64,000 nucleotides of DNA. It comes from Heyndrickxia acidicola. Lineage in GTDB: Bacteria; Bacillota; Bacilli; Bacillales; Bacillaceae_C. The DNA lies in the NCBI RefSeq assembly GCF_001636425.1, contig NZ_KV440953.1:1872847-1936846 (forward strand), read 5' to 3'. Each line of letters opens with the position of its first letter. The first letter of the stretch is position 1. The position numbers and the translations under genes were made by a program. The notes below the pieces were generated by a model. The model saw only the letters and a list, made by a program, of their open reading frames with translations. It was not told the DNA's origin and made no database searches. This document shows, in pieces, positions 34,521 to 44,370 of this stretch.

Positions 34521-35777
34521 TTATTTTTTCTCCAATTGTTTACCCTTCATTTGACGATAGATAAACTTAAGCTCGTTGCTAAATTCAGCTGCAGCGGTTT
34601 TTGTTTCCCCATAGGCTCCATACCTGGCCATTTCATATACCCTAAGCCAATTATCGTTCCATTCTACACCGATTCTATTCAGCCATTCTTCAACGTTTTC
34701 CTCAGCCTTTCTTTCCAACCCCTTTTTCCTCGCAAACTTTTCTAAAGACCTCATTTGTTTTCTGATTTGATTAGATGCCTTTGTATAACCAGAATCCAAT
34801 TGAACACCTTCATCGTCCCGGTCTTTCTGAGGACTGTTTGTGACAGAAAAGAAAGCTGTATTAAGGCTGCCCTTGTCATATATTTGCCATTTTCTCATTT
34901 TAATAAATAACAAAATGATCAGCCCAATTACGATTCCTACACATATTATGCCAATGATTTCATAGTGGTGGACAGGGATCTTATCAGGTACTATAGATTT
35001 TTTGATGCTTCTTGAAGCCAGTACTTCTTTTTTTCCAAAAATCTTATTTGTTCCTGGTGAAAAAAAATGGACTAATATAGTAAGAAGCGGGCCAATCATA
35101 TATAAGAATTGATAGAGCAGAAAAGTGAAGATTTTCTCGAAAGGAAAACGGATAATGAAAGCAGCCGCTGTTATTAGAGATGCACATCCCACCGGAATAA
35201 TTACAAGAAATCCCGTTACGTACATAACATGACGTTTTTCAATCGGCCCGTTCTCAAAATATTTTCTTATAAACGACCCAAAGGTGTATAAAAATAATTG
35301 GAAAACCACCAATAATAGCGGATCCAGGCCAATATTCACTCTTGAAATCATACCTGCTGCATAATTTACAAAGATCAGGATAAAAGCAGTTAAAATCTTT
35401 TTACTTTCACTTTCGTCATCTTCAAGTAAGTTTTCCCTGAGATTCGCATGGAGCCTCCATTGTATAAAAAGAGCCGTACATATACTCAGCCAAAGCGGCC
35501 AGGAAAATGCTATCCCTTGAACGACACAAATTAAGAATGAAAGAATAAATAAAGCGGGTTTTATTTTGAGACCTGCAATAAATCGGGTCACGAAAAGCGG
35601 AAATCCTATGGAAATGACGGGAACAATGATAAATGGCCAAATTGGCTTCGTTGATGTTAGTGGGTTTATTACATTTAAACAAAGCAGAAATACAGTCCAA
35701 TCCATCATTATTCTTCTATTTAATTCCAAAACAAAAACCAAGAATGACCGGCGGTTCAGTTTATTCATTTCTACCAT
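34521..35777 (-). CDS. Membrane protein with DUF4129-like C-terminus
   Basis: A 418-residue protein with about eight membrane spans in residues 1-290 and a soluble C-terminal region resembling DUF4129 (EKFARKKGLERKAEENVEEWLNRIGV, then YEMARYGAYGETKTAA near 380). It is the third gene of a MoxR-DUF58 operon, the place usually held by a transglutaminase/DUF4129 membrane protein. Here the transglutaminase core is not seen between spans and tail. It overlaps the DUF58 gene by seven bases. Function unknown. Confidence 0.75.
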   Translation of the reverse strand: MVEMNKLNRRSFLVFVLELNRRIMMDWTVFLLCLNVINPLTSTKPIWPFIIVPVISIGFPLFVTRFIAGLKIKPALFILSFLICVVQGIAFSWPLWLSICTALFIQWRLHANLRENLLEDDESESKKILTAFILIFVNYAAGMISRVNIGLDPLLLVVFQLFLYTFGSFIRKYFENGPIEKRHVMYVTGFLVIIPVGCASLITAAAFIIRFPFEKIFTFLLYQFLYMIGPLLTILVHFFSPGTNKIFGKKEVLASRSIKKSIVPDKIPVHHYEIIGIICVGIVIGLIILLFIKMRKWQIYDKGSLNTAFFSVTNSPQKDRDDEGVQLDSGYTKASNQIRKQMRSLEKFARKKGLERKAEENVEEWLNRIGVEWNDNWLRVYEMARYGAYGETKTAAAEFSNELKFIYRQMKGKQLEKK

Positions 35778-36937
35778 GCTTTGATAACTCCCTGTCCGCT
35801 TACAGCCTCTGCAACAAAGACAGAAGAACCTGCTTGCTTAAAAGCGGAAAAAGTGTTCATAGTTTTTGGATCCGATTTTCCGAAATACACAATCGTCGAA
35901 AAAGCTAAAGCCTGTGTTTCTAAATGCTTCATCATATATTGAACCGGCACATTCAAGGATAAAGAAGATATCGCAGACAAAAAATCAAAGGCTTTTTGTC
36001 CATGAACTCCTCCTTCTCCTTCCTTCAGATAATAATAAGGAATATCCAGGCTCGACCTGACGTTGGAAACGAGAGTAAAAGGAATATTTCCATTTAACGC
36101 AAAGTCCACTACATAGGCCAAAAAGCTGATGAAATTCTCAAGGCTGTCCGGATAAAGTCCCTCACATTCTACATTAAGAATGAAAAGCCAATTTTTAGAA
36201 GAGACGTTCGAATAAACTTTTGTTTGCAGCACCTGCATTCTGGCACTGGCCTTCCAGTGAATATGCTGAAAAGCATCACCTGTCTGGTATTCTCTTGTCC
36301 CTATGAGATCTGAAGGATTAAAAAATAATGAGTTGGGGTCATTTTGGAGCCCTTGTGAATGCAGTTTCTCCTTTCCCTTCCATGCAACTCTTTTTCTCTT
36401 AGGATAAACATAAATCTTCGTATTCACTGGCCGCTTGTTCTCCATAATAACGACTCCGCTTCCAAACATATGAAGGATTTTCACTTCAATTTTTTGGATA
36501 GCTGCAATCCCTCTTTGTTTTGCAGAATAAGGAATTGTTACCGTCACAGCCTCCCTCTTCCACGCTCTAAACGGAATATTCATATGAATGGTGGAACCAA
36601 TCTCCTGAAAATTTCCTGAAAGAGGTTCTACTTTATTATTAAATGTTATGGTCAATACTCCCTTTAAAATGGGGAGACCATTATTAAGAAACGAGAGTCT
36701 CCATTCTCCTTTTTCTTCTATATTAATTCTCTGTATCTTTTTTTCATTTTGAAAAACGAATTCCTTCCCTATATTTTCTATATACCAATTATGGCCATAT
36801 ATTAATATTACCCCCACTAAAAAACCCAGGAATAAGAAACTTTGGCCATATAGGAGAGCAAATATTGAAAAGAAAAACATCAAACGGCCCACTGCCAACA
36901 GAATTTTATCCGTTAAAATATCCCGTTCCCAGAACAT
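35771..36937 (-). CDS. DUF58 protein
   Basis: A 388-residue protein with two N-terminal spans (about 15-55) and the DUF58 signature SDLIGTREYQTGDAFQHIHWKASARM (near 205-230), a von Willebrand-A-related fold. DUF58 proteins are partners of MoxR ATPases. The ATG overlaps the moxR stop in TGATG, so I use 36937 and not the TTG three bases earlier. Confidence 0.88.
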   Translation of the reverse strand: MFWERDILTDKILLAVGRLMFFFSIFALLYGQSFLFLGFLVGVILIYGHNWYIENIGKEFVFQNEKKIQRINIEEKGEWRLSFLNNGLPILKGVLTITFNNKVEPLSGNFQEIGSTIHMNIPFRAWKREAVTVTIPYSAKQRGIAAIQKIEVKILHMFGSGVVIMENKRPVNTKIYVYPKRKRVAWKGKEKLHSQGLQNDPNSLFFNPSDLIGTREYQTGDAFQHIHWKASARMQVLQTKVYSNVSSKNWLFILNVECEGLYPDSLENFISFLAYVVDFALNGNIPFTLVSNVRSSLDIPYYYLKEGEGGVHGQKAFDFLSAISSLSLNVPVQYMMKHLETQALAFSTIVYFGKSDPKTMNTFSAFKQAGSSVFVAEAVSGQGVIKAW

Positions 36938-37878
36938 CAAGATACCTCTGTTTCAACAGGAACAGGAACCTTGGAAAGAATTTCTTCCAATACGCTTTCT
37001 GGTGTCATCATTAAAGAAGCTTCAATCGATAACTGCAAACGATGTGACAAACAAAACGGAACAGCGCTTTTAACATCTGCTGGCGTTACAAAGCTTCTGC
37101 CATTAATAAAAGCTAATCCCTCAGAGGCTTTTAGCAAAGCCAATGAAGCTCTGGGACTGGCACCATTCATGATGGAAGGGTGTTCTCTTGTCTCGCGGAT
37201 AATCATGAGAATATACTTTTCTATATCCTCATGTATTTGAATTTTCTTCATTTCTTCCCTTATAGTATAAAGCTCATGTTTGTCCATCACTTTCCTGACA
37301 CTAGCAGAAGGATTGCCGTTGCGGAATCTCTTCAAGATTTCACTTTCTTCCTTTAAGGATGGATAGCCTATTGTTAATTTCATAAAAAAGCGGTCCAACT
37401 GGGCTGCAGGAAGAGCAAAGGTTCCTTGCAGCGATTCTACAGGATTTTGTGTTGCTATGACCATAAAAGGCTCTTCCAGGATGAGTGTTTCCCCGTCTAT
37501 TGTCACCTGACGTTCTTCCATGGCTTCCAAGAGGCTGGATTGTGTCCTTGGTGTTGCCCTGTTGATTTCGTCCGCAAGCAAGATATTTGTTAAAATTGGT
37601 CCCTTGCGGAGCTGAAATTCCTGCGTTTTGGGATTGAAGAATTGAATGCCTGTTACGTCTCCAGGCAGTACATCCGGAGTGAACTGAATTCGTTTAAAAT
37701 CCGCAGACAGACAATTTGCAAAGGTTTTTGCCAGCAAGGTTTTACCTGTCCCCGGAACACTCTCCATCAAAATATGTCCGCCTTGCAGCAAGGCTATCAT
37801 AAGTAAGTCTAACTCTTGTTCCATCCCAACCATCACTTTTGATATTTCCTTTTTCAATTCTTCGATTGCCTGTATCAA
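36937..37878 (-). CDS. MoxR-family AAA+ ATPase
   Basis: A 313-residue AAA+ chaperone-like ATPase. Walker A is ESVPGTGKTLLAKT (near 40), Walker B ILLADEINRATPRTQ (near 96), sensor MVIATQNPVES (near 138), and sensor-2 GASPRASLALLKA (near 250). MoxR proteins mature or remodel partner complexes together with DUF58 proteins. First gene of a three-gene overlapping operon. TTG start, with GGGGGG six bases upstream. Confidence 0.93.
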   Translation of the reverse strand: MIQAIEELKKEISKVMVGMEQELDLLMIALLQGGHILMESVPGTGKTLLAKTFANCLSADFKRIQFTPDVLPGDVTGIQFFNPKTQEFQLRKGPILTNILLADEINRATPRTQSSLLEAMEERQVTIDGETLILEEPFMVIATQNPVESLQGTFALPAAQLDRFFMKLTIGYPSLKEESEILKRFRNGNPSASVRKVMDKHELYTIREEMKKIQIHEDIEKYILMIIRETREHPSIMNGASPRASLALLKASEGLAFINGRSFVTPADVKSAVPFCLSHRLQLSIEASLMMTPESVLEEILSKVPVPVETEVS

Positions 37879-38051
37879 GTTTGTCCCCCCAAAAATCCTA
37901 TCTTTTTATAAGGCTATAATAACATAATTAATTAAATATTTTCTAATTTCAGTTTTCATCCACACAAGAATCAATATATATAACCATTACAAAAAGGCAT
38001 CCTTTTAGGATACCTTTTATTAAAGGAAAGAAGTTATTTAACCTATGTACT

Positions 38052-38200
38052 GTCTAGCTCTAGCGCCTATGGGCTACCGTATTTCTGCTTCTCTTCCCTC
38101 CGATAAGTCAGCATCAGCTCGTAAAAGGTATCGCTGTGTTTTCTTTATCTCAGTTGAAGACTACTTAAATCCATACACCGATTGGTAAGGCGCTTTCTCT
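38052..38200 (-). repeat. R1 dispersed repeat, full copy
   Basis: GTCTAGCTCTAGCGCCTAT at one end and GGTAAGGCGCTT at the other: the reverse complement of the end pattern at 1171-1300. It fills most of the gap between moxR and the 38212 gene. Confidence 0.6.
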
Positions 38201-38211
38201 TATATTACCAA

Positions 38212-38406
38212 TCAGCTCCTGGCTTCTTGTAAATACTGATATCTTACATTCCCGCCCCTTTCAGCCGTTCCTTGAAAGTGTTTGAAATCCTTTTGTTTAA
38301 CAAGTTCCTTCCTGAAGTCCAAAAAAAACTGATTTTCAACATAGTATTCCTTGATCGTTCCAGTTCTTAATTGTTCTAGTATCTCTAATACTTCCTCTGG
38401 GGTCAT
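38212..38406 (-). CDS. Small hypothetical protein
   Basis: A 64-residue cytosolic protein, not recognised. An acidic N-terminal helix (MTPEEVLEILEQLRTG) is followed by a basic region (FRKELVKQKDFKHFQGTAERGGNVRY). A very good AAGGAGGG site precedes the ATG by six bases, the strongest reason to accept it. It stands alone between an R1 and an R2 repeat. Confidence 0.7.
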   Translation of the reverse strand: MTPEEVLEILEQLRTGTIKEYYVENQFFLDFRKELVKQKDFKHFQGTAERGGNVRYQYLQEARS

Positions 38407-38570
38407 CGCTATCCCTCCTTATCTTTTGCTAACTTATTTTACCACAGACATATACTCTTTTCTTTACTTAGATTCCATACATCTTAGCGATGCCTCTTTA
38501 GTCAAATTGAAACGAGGACAATCTATTTATCACTTAATCTATGTTAAAGCTCATTGTGTATCGAATATCA

Positions 38571-39012
38571 TGTTTGATTGAAACGTTAAGTACAAGACTC
38601 TTGCGGAAAGCGAGTCCCTGCAGCGGAAATCAACATGCAGGACCAACAAGCTATACCTATCAGAGTTATAGCCCAATACTAATAAGAATTCACTTTTGAT
38701 TGATCGAAAGGCACGAGACTCCTGCGGGATCAGCGTGTTAGGGAAGTCCCCGCAGGAGCTTGCGGTGAGAAGGCTTCCCTACCGCCCCGCGGAAAGCGAG
38801 TCCCTGCAGCGGAAATCAACATGCAGGATCAACAAGCTATGCCTGTCTGTGTTATAGTCCAATACAAATATGAATTCACCGTTGATTGCAGCGAAAGGCA
38901 CGAGACTCCTGCGGGATCAGCGTGTTAGGGAAGACCCCGCAGGAGCTTGCGACGAGGAGGCTTCCCTACCGCCCCGCGGAAAGCGAGTGCCTGCAGCGGA
39001 AATCAACATGTA
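38571..39012 (+). repeat. R2 tandem array, 186-187 bp period
   Basis: GCGGAAAGCGAGT recurs at 38603, 38789 and 38976. Each unit holds a whole R2 element (GATTG..GCGAAAGGCACGAGACTCCTGCGGG to CAGCGGAAATCAACATG) plus about 55 bp of spacer (ACAAGCTAT..CTATC/GTCTG..GTTATAG). Two full units and one partial. Confidence 0.85.
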
Positions 39013-39073
39013 GGAAACAAAGATATGAATCCCACGGATAATGAGCATTTTACCCTTCGCCCTCACATTCAAT

Positions 39074-39110
39074 TGTAAACGTTTTAATAAATTGATTATA
39101 AGCGCTTGAA
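39074..39110 (+). promoter_or_regulatory. Tandem cre-like sites upstream of ykvS
   Basis: TGTAAACGTTTTAA (39074-39087, 13 of 14 consensus positions) and TATAAGCGCTTGAA (39097-39110, 12 of 14), 23 bp apart centre to centre, about 70-105 bases before the start codon. Confidence 0.5.
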
Positions 39111-39179
39111 TTTTTCAGAAAAATAGTGCAAACTAAAAAAAAGAAATATTAGGAAAATAATATCACTGGGGGAGAACAT

Positions 39180-39371
39180 ATGAAAAAAGCAGAAGTGGGC
39201 TGTATTATTGAATTTAAAGATGGATTACAGGGCATCGTTGAAAAGGTAAATGAGAATTCAGTAATTGTTGATTTAACCTACATGAAAAATTATCGTGCCC
39301 TCGATCTTGAAGAAAAAACAGTGGTAAATCATAAAAATTACAAAGTGATTAAAGACTCAGTAAACGCTTAA
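39180..39371 (+). CDS. ykvS: DUF2187 protein, YkvS-like
   Basis: A 63-residue protein of the YkvS/DUF2187 family: an SH3-like small beta barrel (KAEVGCIIEFKDGLQGIVEKVNENSVIVDLTYM, residues 3-35) and the ending EKTVVNHKNYKVI. Function unknown. GGGGGAG precedes the ATG. It is a single gene with its own terminator and two cre-like sites upstream. Confidence 0.88.
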   Translation: MKKAEVGCIIEFKDGLQGIVEKVNENSVIVDLTYMKNYRALDLEEKTVVNHKNYKVIKDSVNA

Positions 39372-39410
39372 TTGTTTATTTCTCCAAAAAATATATTCTG
39401 ACCCTTCGTT

Positions 39411-39440
39411 TAAAATGGCTTTTTGGCCATTTTTTACTTT
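39411..39440 (+). terminator. ykvS terminator
   Basis: AAAATGGC / GCCATTTT with a short T loop and TTTTTT tail. Confidence 0.8.
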
Positions 39441-39531
39441 TCACTCCCATCCTGAACCTTTTCTTTTCTCCTTTTACTGGTTATCATAATAAAAACATAA
39501 TTATTATTAACCTAAAGGAGCTTTCTCTCGT

Positions 39532-40140
39532 TTGACTACTAAACATATTTCCGCCAGAATTTTTGCCTTCATTTGCATTGCCAATATCTTGTACTACTTT
39601 ACCTATAATCTTATTCCAGTTTTTTGGCATATCAATACATGCTCTATGCTCATATTATTAGGAATTTCCACTTTAACAAATTTGCCTTTTGAAAATAAGC
39701 AAAAGAAAGCCGTTATTCCTGGTGTTGTAACAGGAATAGCGACTTATCTTGCTTTTATGGCGGGTAATTGGCTTTTACAATGGCTGTTTCCGCTTCTACA
39801 TCAACAGGTTGTTGAAGTATATCAGCAGCTAGCCCCCCGAAAGTGGTGGCATTATATTGTTCTTTGTGCTGTATTCGTTCCTGCTGAGGAATTTTTTTGG
39901 CGAGGGGTCATTCATGGTTTACTGGTGAAGGTTTTCAAACCCTATACAACCGTATTTGTTACTGCTGTTTTAAATGGGGCTGCCTTAATTTATTCCGGTT
40001 ATCTGATCCTGCCGATGGCTGCCTTTGTCAGTGCATTAATTTGGGGAATCTTATACATAAAAAAGAAAAATATCATAGGTGTCATTACAGCCCATCTAAT
40101 TTTCGATTTACTGCTTTTGGTTTTCCTGCCTCTACATTAA
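39532..40140 (+). CDS. CPBP intramembrane metalloprotease-family protein
   Basis: A 202-residue membrane protein with about six spans. CPBP motif 1 is present as PAEEFFWRGVIHGLL (near 120), with the two catalytic Glu and the Arg. Later motif residues are in LNGAALIYS (near 145) and ITAHLIFDLLLL with the conserved His (near 188). The motif 2 region normally has FxxxH; here it reads VFVTAVLNGA, with Asn in place of His. The family includes CAAX prenyl endopeptidases and bacteriocin self-immunity proteins. TTG start, AAAGGAG about ten bases upstream. Tail-to-tail with ykvI. Confidence 0.82.
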   Translation: MTTKHISARIFAFICIANILYYFTYNLIPVFWHINTCSMLILLGISTLTNLPFENKQKKAVIPGVVTGIATYLAFMAGNWLLQWLFPLLHQQVVEVYQQLAPRKWWHYIVLCAVFVPAEEFFWRGVIHGLLVKVFKPYTTVFVTAVLNGAALIYSGYLILPMAAFVSALIWGILYIKKKNIIGVITAHLIFDLLLLVFLPLH

Positions 40141-40145
40141 AGAAG

Positions 40146-41186
40146 CTATTTTACCTTTTCGTTTGGTTTTAGCCATAATAATGCAATAAAAATAATACTT
40201 ACATATCCAAACAGTGGGTACAAAAGCCCAAGCAAGGCACCATATTCCAACTTACTGATAAAATAGATAATCATAACAATAATGATGTTTATCCAAATAC
40301 TATTAATGGGCAAAAATTGTTTAAACTGCTTTTCAAGACCGTAGATATCTCCAATAATAGATGTGAAAATTTCTCCAAAAATCACCATTACGTAGATAAA
40401 ATAAATACCAGAAAACGTATTTTTCACAATAACAGCCATTGGAATCTCATAAATCGTTACATTCGGCAGCGAAATTAAAGCAAAATGGCTGGAAATTAAA
40501 ATTAGTGTTAATGCAATACCTCCTATTTTCCCTCCAAGCCTTACTGCTTCACGGTCATTCATTTCTGCCGCAAGGGGCACCAGTACAGCTTGAGAAAGCC
40601 CTAAATTAAAAGCTACATAGGCAAAAGGAGCTGCAGCTGCTTTCCACCAATTATGAATATGGGGGATAAATAACAGAGACTGTATAAAATGGATGCCCGT
40701 TATAGACCTGCTCATTAGCAATAAATTGAACAATATCATCATGGGGACTATGAAGGTATTGACAGCGAAAAGCCCTTTTGTTCCCAAAAGCATAACACCA
40801 ATTGTTAAAGAAATCGTTATTGCGATTCCCATTTCCTTATTCATATGTAACTGTTCCTGAAAAACCGCTCCAGCTCCTGACAGCATAACTCCGGTTACTG
40901 CCATTAGCATAAACATCATCAAGATATTCATTATGGAAGCAAATGTTTTTCCAAATAAATGTGTATTGAAGTCTTCAAAAGACTTTGCCCTCAGTTCAAC
41001 AGCTTTCACCATTAATTTTGACCCCAGAACTGTGAACAAATATCCACTGACAAGCAAACCAGCAAAGCCCACAAGCCCGAATCTTGTAAAAAACTCTACA
41101 ATTTCTCTTCCAGTTGCAAATCCAGCTCCTACTACTGTTCCTACATATACAGCAGCTATCTGTAAAGCACCCGTCCACTTTTTCAT
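40146..41186 (-). CDS. ykvI: YkvI-like transporter
   Basis: A 346-residue membrane protein with about ten spans, recognised as YkvI. The first span AVYVGTVVGAGFATGREIVEFF (residues 12-33) has the broken-helix GAGFA motif of LeuT/APC-fold transporters. Substrate unknown; amino acids are a reasonable guess for the fold. GGGGAGATGAGG precedes the ATG. It neighbours clpE as in B. subtilis. Confidence 0.82.
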   Translation of the reverse strand: MKKWTGALQIAAVYVGTVVGAGFATGREIVEFFTRFGLVGFAGLLVSGYLFTVLGSKLMVKAVELRAKSFEDFNTHLFGKTFASIMNILMMFMLMAVTGVMLSGAGAVFQEQLHMNKEMGIAITISLTIGVMLLGTKGLFAVNTFIVPMMILFNLLLMSRSITGIHFIQSLLFIPHIHNWWKAAAAPFAYVAFNLGLSQAVLVPLAAEMNDREAVRLGGKIGGIALTLILISSHFALISLPNVTIYEIPMAVIVKNTFSGIYFIYVMVIFGEIFTSIIGDIYGLEKQFKQFLPINSIWINIIIVMIIYFISKLEYGALLGLLYPLFGYVSIIFIALLWLKPNEKVK

Positions 41187-41280
41187 TCCTCATCTCCCCT
41201 TAGACGAACACGGCCCCCTGCCTTAAAAGCAGCACTATGGTAACGCACCAGTTCATTGTCTAATGTCTCCCTTAAATTTT

Positions 41281-41362
41281 TATGTTGATAACTGCTCGTT
41301 TTTTAGATCATTTCCTTTAACGTCAATGAGCCAAAAAAAAAAGATTCCATTAACAAAGCCTC
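41281..41362. repeat. R3 diverged copy, reverse orientation
   Basis: ATGTTGATAACTGCTCGTTTTTTAG followed by CAATGAGCC and a run of A, then CCATTAACAAAGCCT. No clean target duplication. Confidence 0.5.
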
Positions 41363-41567
41363 CTATTAATTATCCTTATGTACGAGCATTTAAAATAAGA
41401 CATATTAATGAAGGATGCTGGAAAAAGAAGTTAACTCTTAATGTTTTTATTTAAATCGTTTCTTTTGTACAATTGAGTAATTTTAGTTAGTCCTCATATT
41501 TTCCAATATTAAAAAGGTTTGCATACTGACCCGGTGCTTGTTCCTATTTTTCAAACAAAGGCATACC

Positions 41568-41670
41568 TGTTGATTTCCACTGCAGACAGGAAGCCTTCTT
41601 GGCGCTAATAGCACCTGCGGGGTATCCCTATGCCTGCTTGTGCCGCAGGAGTCTCGTTTTATCCGCTCTT
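41568..41670 (+). repeat. R2 dispersed repeat, shortened
   Basis: CTGTTGATTTCCACTGCAG, GGCGCTAATAGCACCTGCGGGG, then CCGCAGGAGTCTCGT. The CTTTCCGCGGGG block is missing. Confidence 0.55.
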
Positions 41671-41843
41671 AAAGCACAAAGAAAAACCACGAAGAATCAA
41701 TTTTTAAGTTCAACCTATATTAAAGATCTTTTATTTGCAATGTAAAAAGAACTCCATTACAATTGATAAAATTATTCTTAATTATATAGCTATGCCGCCT
41801 CTCTATCGATATGTTTCATTTTCCGAGAATCTTTGCTGCAATT

Positions 41844-42107
41844 GGTCAAAATTAATCAAACAAAAGTATTGCAAATCAAATGAACTTCGTGTATGATAAT
41901 GCCATAAGGTCAATGTTGGTCAAACTTATTCTTGACAAAAACTGACAAGACCTGATACATTGCTCATATAAGCTAAAGATATTTTCTTAGCTTCATTTTT
42001 TGAATTTAAAAGTCAAAGTTAGTCAAGGTTAATTTCACTCCGCATTAAGGCAGGCAGACAAAAATTAAATTGACTTTTGTTTCAACTTAAAAGTCAAAGT
42101 TAGTCAA
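41844..42107 (+). promoter_or_regulatory. clpE promoter with four CtsR boxes
   Basis: Heptad-repeat CtsR boxes: GGTCAAAATTAATCAAA (41844-41860), GGTCAATGTTGGTCAAA (41908-41924), AGTCAAAGTTAGTCAA (42011-42026) and the same again at 42092-42107. A promoter TTGACA (41932-41937), 18 bp, TACATT (41956-41961) lies just after the second box. CtsR represses clp genes until heat or protein stress. Confidence 0.85.
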
Positions 42108-42137
42108 TATCAAACTATTTGCTAGGAGGAATGACTG

Positions 42138-44273
42138 ATGTTATGTCAAAAATGTAATCAAAATCAAGCAAATGTTCAATTGCATGTAAATATAAATGGA
42201 AATGCTCAAAATCTTCACTTATGCTCAACCTGTTACCAGGAAGAAAAATCAAAGCTGGGAAGTGCATTCGGAGGAAATACATTCAATGCTTTTAAAGGCG
42301 GATCAGGCTTTTTCAATGGTTCAGAATCTCCTTTTGGCCCTTCTATGGATGGTGTAAAACAAACCGTTCAAACAGAAGAACGCAGAAATGGCTTACTTGA
42401 TCAATTTGGACGCAACCTTACAAATGGTGCAAGAGCTGACCTAATTGATCCCGTTATCGGCCGTGAAAATGAAATCAATCGTGTCATTGAAATTCTCAAC
42501 CGTCGAAATAAAAACAATCCTGTTTTAATTGGGGATCCTGGTGTAGGTAAAACTGCTATCGCTGAAGGGCTTGCATTAAAAATTGTGCAGAACGAAGTAC
42601 CTGCTAAGCTGAAAAATAAAGAAGTTTATTTACTTGATGTAGCTTCATTAGTAGCAAATACAGGCATCCGAGGCCAATTTGAGGAAAGAATGAAACAATT
42701 GATTACGGAATTACAAAGCCGTAAGAATGTAATTTTATTTATTGATGAAATTCACCAATTAGTAGGGGCTGGCTCTGCTGAGGGTTCTATGGATGCTGGC
42801 AATATCTTAAAACCGGCCCTTGCCCGCGGTGAGCTACAAGTCATCGGTGCAACCACTTTAAAAGAGTATCGCCAAATTGAAAAAGATGCGGCTCTTGAAA
42901 GACGTTTCCAGCCTGTCCAAGTAAACGAGCCTACTCTTGAACAAGCAAAAACGATCTTAATGGGACTTAAGGATAAATATGAGCAATACCATCAGGTGAC
43001 ATTTTCTAAAGAAGCCATTGAAGCTTGTGTAAACTTATCTGATCGGTATATCTCAGACCGCTTCCTTCCAGATAAAGCAATTGACTTAATGGACGAAGCA
43101 GGTTCTAAAATAAATTTAACCATTACAGTACCAAGCAAGGAAGAAGTACAACAGCGATTAGCAGAAATACAGCAGCAAAAACAGGCAGTTCTTCAAAAAG
43201 AGGATTATGAAATGGCTGCTAAACTGCGCGATGAAGAAGCTAAGCTTGAAGCAATGCTGAAGGATGAGGTGACAACCGAAAAGCCTGTTGTAAAGGTTGC
43301 ACACATCCAGGAGATCATTGAAAACAAAACAGGCATCCCTGTAGGCAAGCTTGAAGAAGATGAACAGAAAAAAATGAAGAATTTAGAAAATCATTTAGCT
43401 CAAAAAGTGATCGGCCAAGCAGATGCTGTTAAAAAAGTAGCAAAGGCTATCCGCAGAAGCCGTGCTGGGTTAAAATCCAAAAACCGCCCAATTGGTTCCT
43501 TCCTTTTTGTAGGGCCGACAGGTGTAGGTAAAACAGAGTTAGCCAAAACATTGGCAGAAGAATTGTTCGGAACAAAAGATTCTATGGTTCGTCTCGATAT
43601 GAGTGAATATATGGAAAAACACAGTGTGGCAAAATTGATTGGTTCACCTCCGGGATATGTAGGGCACGATGAAGCTGGTCAATTAACAGAAAAAATCCGA
43701 CGCAATCCTTACAGCATTATTCTGTTGGATGAAATTGAGAAAGCACATCCTGATGTACAGCATATGTTCCTGCAAATTTTAGAGGATGGCCGTTTAACTG
43801 ACAGCCAGGGTAAAACAGTCGGATTCCAGGACACTGTTATTATTATGACAAGTAATGCTGGTGTAACTGAAAAACCTAAACATATGGGGTTCGGTGCAAG
43901 CCAGGCTGTGGAAGAAGCTAACATTCTTGATTCACTTGGAAGTTTCTTCAAACCAGAGTTTCTGAACCGTTTTGATAACATCGTGGAATTCAAGTCCTTA
44001 GGAAATGAACATCTTATTAAGATTGTCGATTTAATGCTATCTGAATTAAATAATGCATTAAGCGGACAACAGATTTCAATTGTAATTACTACAGATGTCA
44101 AAGAAAAAATTGCTGAGCTTGGTTATCATCCTGCCTTTGGCGCACGCCCATTACGCCGTGTTATCCAAGAACAGCTGGAGGATCAAATCGCAGACTTTAT
44201 TCTCGATCATCCAGAAGCTAAACAACTTAAAGCTGTTATGGCAGATGATAAAATTACAGTTCAGTCTGAATAA
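42138..44273 (+). CDS. clpE: ClpE ATPase
   Basis: A 711-residue HSP100 ATPase that unfolds substrates and feeds ClpP, also involved in disaggregation. The N-terminal zinc finger is C-x2-C (3-6) and C-x2-C (about 31-34), diagnostic for ClpE. AAA1 has GDPGVGKTA (near 135). A UVR-like coiled segment runs [17 protein letters not shown] (near 360), and AAA2 has GPTGVGKTE (near 460) followed by the C-terminal D2-small domain. AGGAGG precedes the ATG. Four CtsR boxes upstream make this a CtsR-regulon gene. Confidence 0.97.
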   Translation: MLCQKCNQNQANVQLHVNINGNAQNLHLCSTCYQEEKSKLGSAFGGNTFNAFKGGSGFFNGSESPFGPSMDGVKQTVQTEERRNGLLDQFGRNLTNGARADLIDPVIGRENEINRVIEILNRRNKNNPVLIGDPGVGKTAIAEGLALKIVQNEVPAKLKNKEVYLLDVASLVANTGIRGQFEERMKQLITELQSRKNVILFIDEIHQLVGAGSAEGSMDAGNILKPALARGELQVIGATTLKEYRQIEKDAALERRFQPVQVNEPTLEQAKTILMGLKDKYEQYHQVTFSKEAIEACVNLSDRYISDRFLPDKAIDLMDEAGSKINLTITVPSKEEVQQRLAEIQQQKQAVLQKEDYEMAAKLRDEEAKLEAMLKDEVTTEKPVVKVAHIQEIIENKTGIPVGKLEEDEQKKMKNLENHLAQKVIGQADAVKKVAKAIRRSRAGLKSKNRPIGSFLFVGPTGVGKTELAKTLAEELFGTKDSMVRLDMSEYMEKHSVAKLIGSPPGYVGHDEAGQLTEKIRRNPYSIILLDEIEKAHPDVQHMFLQILEDGRLTDSQGKTVGFQDTVIIMTSNAGVTEKPKHMGFGASQAVEEANILDSLGSFFKPEFLNRFDNIVEFKSLGNEHLIKIVDLMLSELNNALSGQQISIVITTDVKEKIAELGYHPAFGARPLRRVIQEQLEDQIADFILDHPEAKQLKAVMADDKITVQSE

Positions 44274-44292
44274 TAATATGTAACTGATTAGA

Positions 44293-44335
44293 AAAAGATA
44301 GATAAAGCCAACTGTGCTTTGTCTATCTTTTTTTT
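44293..44335 (+). terminator. clpE terminator
   Basis: AAAGATAGATAAAGC pairs imperfectly with GCTTTGTCTATCTTT, followed by TTTTTT. Confidence 0.85.
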
Positions 44336-44370
44336 ACCGCCAAAACTCTTTTTTTGGCTCTGATAATCTT

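Noticed and set aside
38571-39012. Possible CRISPR array
   Set aside because: Period of 186-187 bp, nearly identical 'spacers', and no cas genes; it is a tandem duplication of an R2 element.
43709-44101. Minus-strand 130-residue frame inside clpE
   Set aside because: Antisense shadow of a certain gene.
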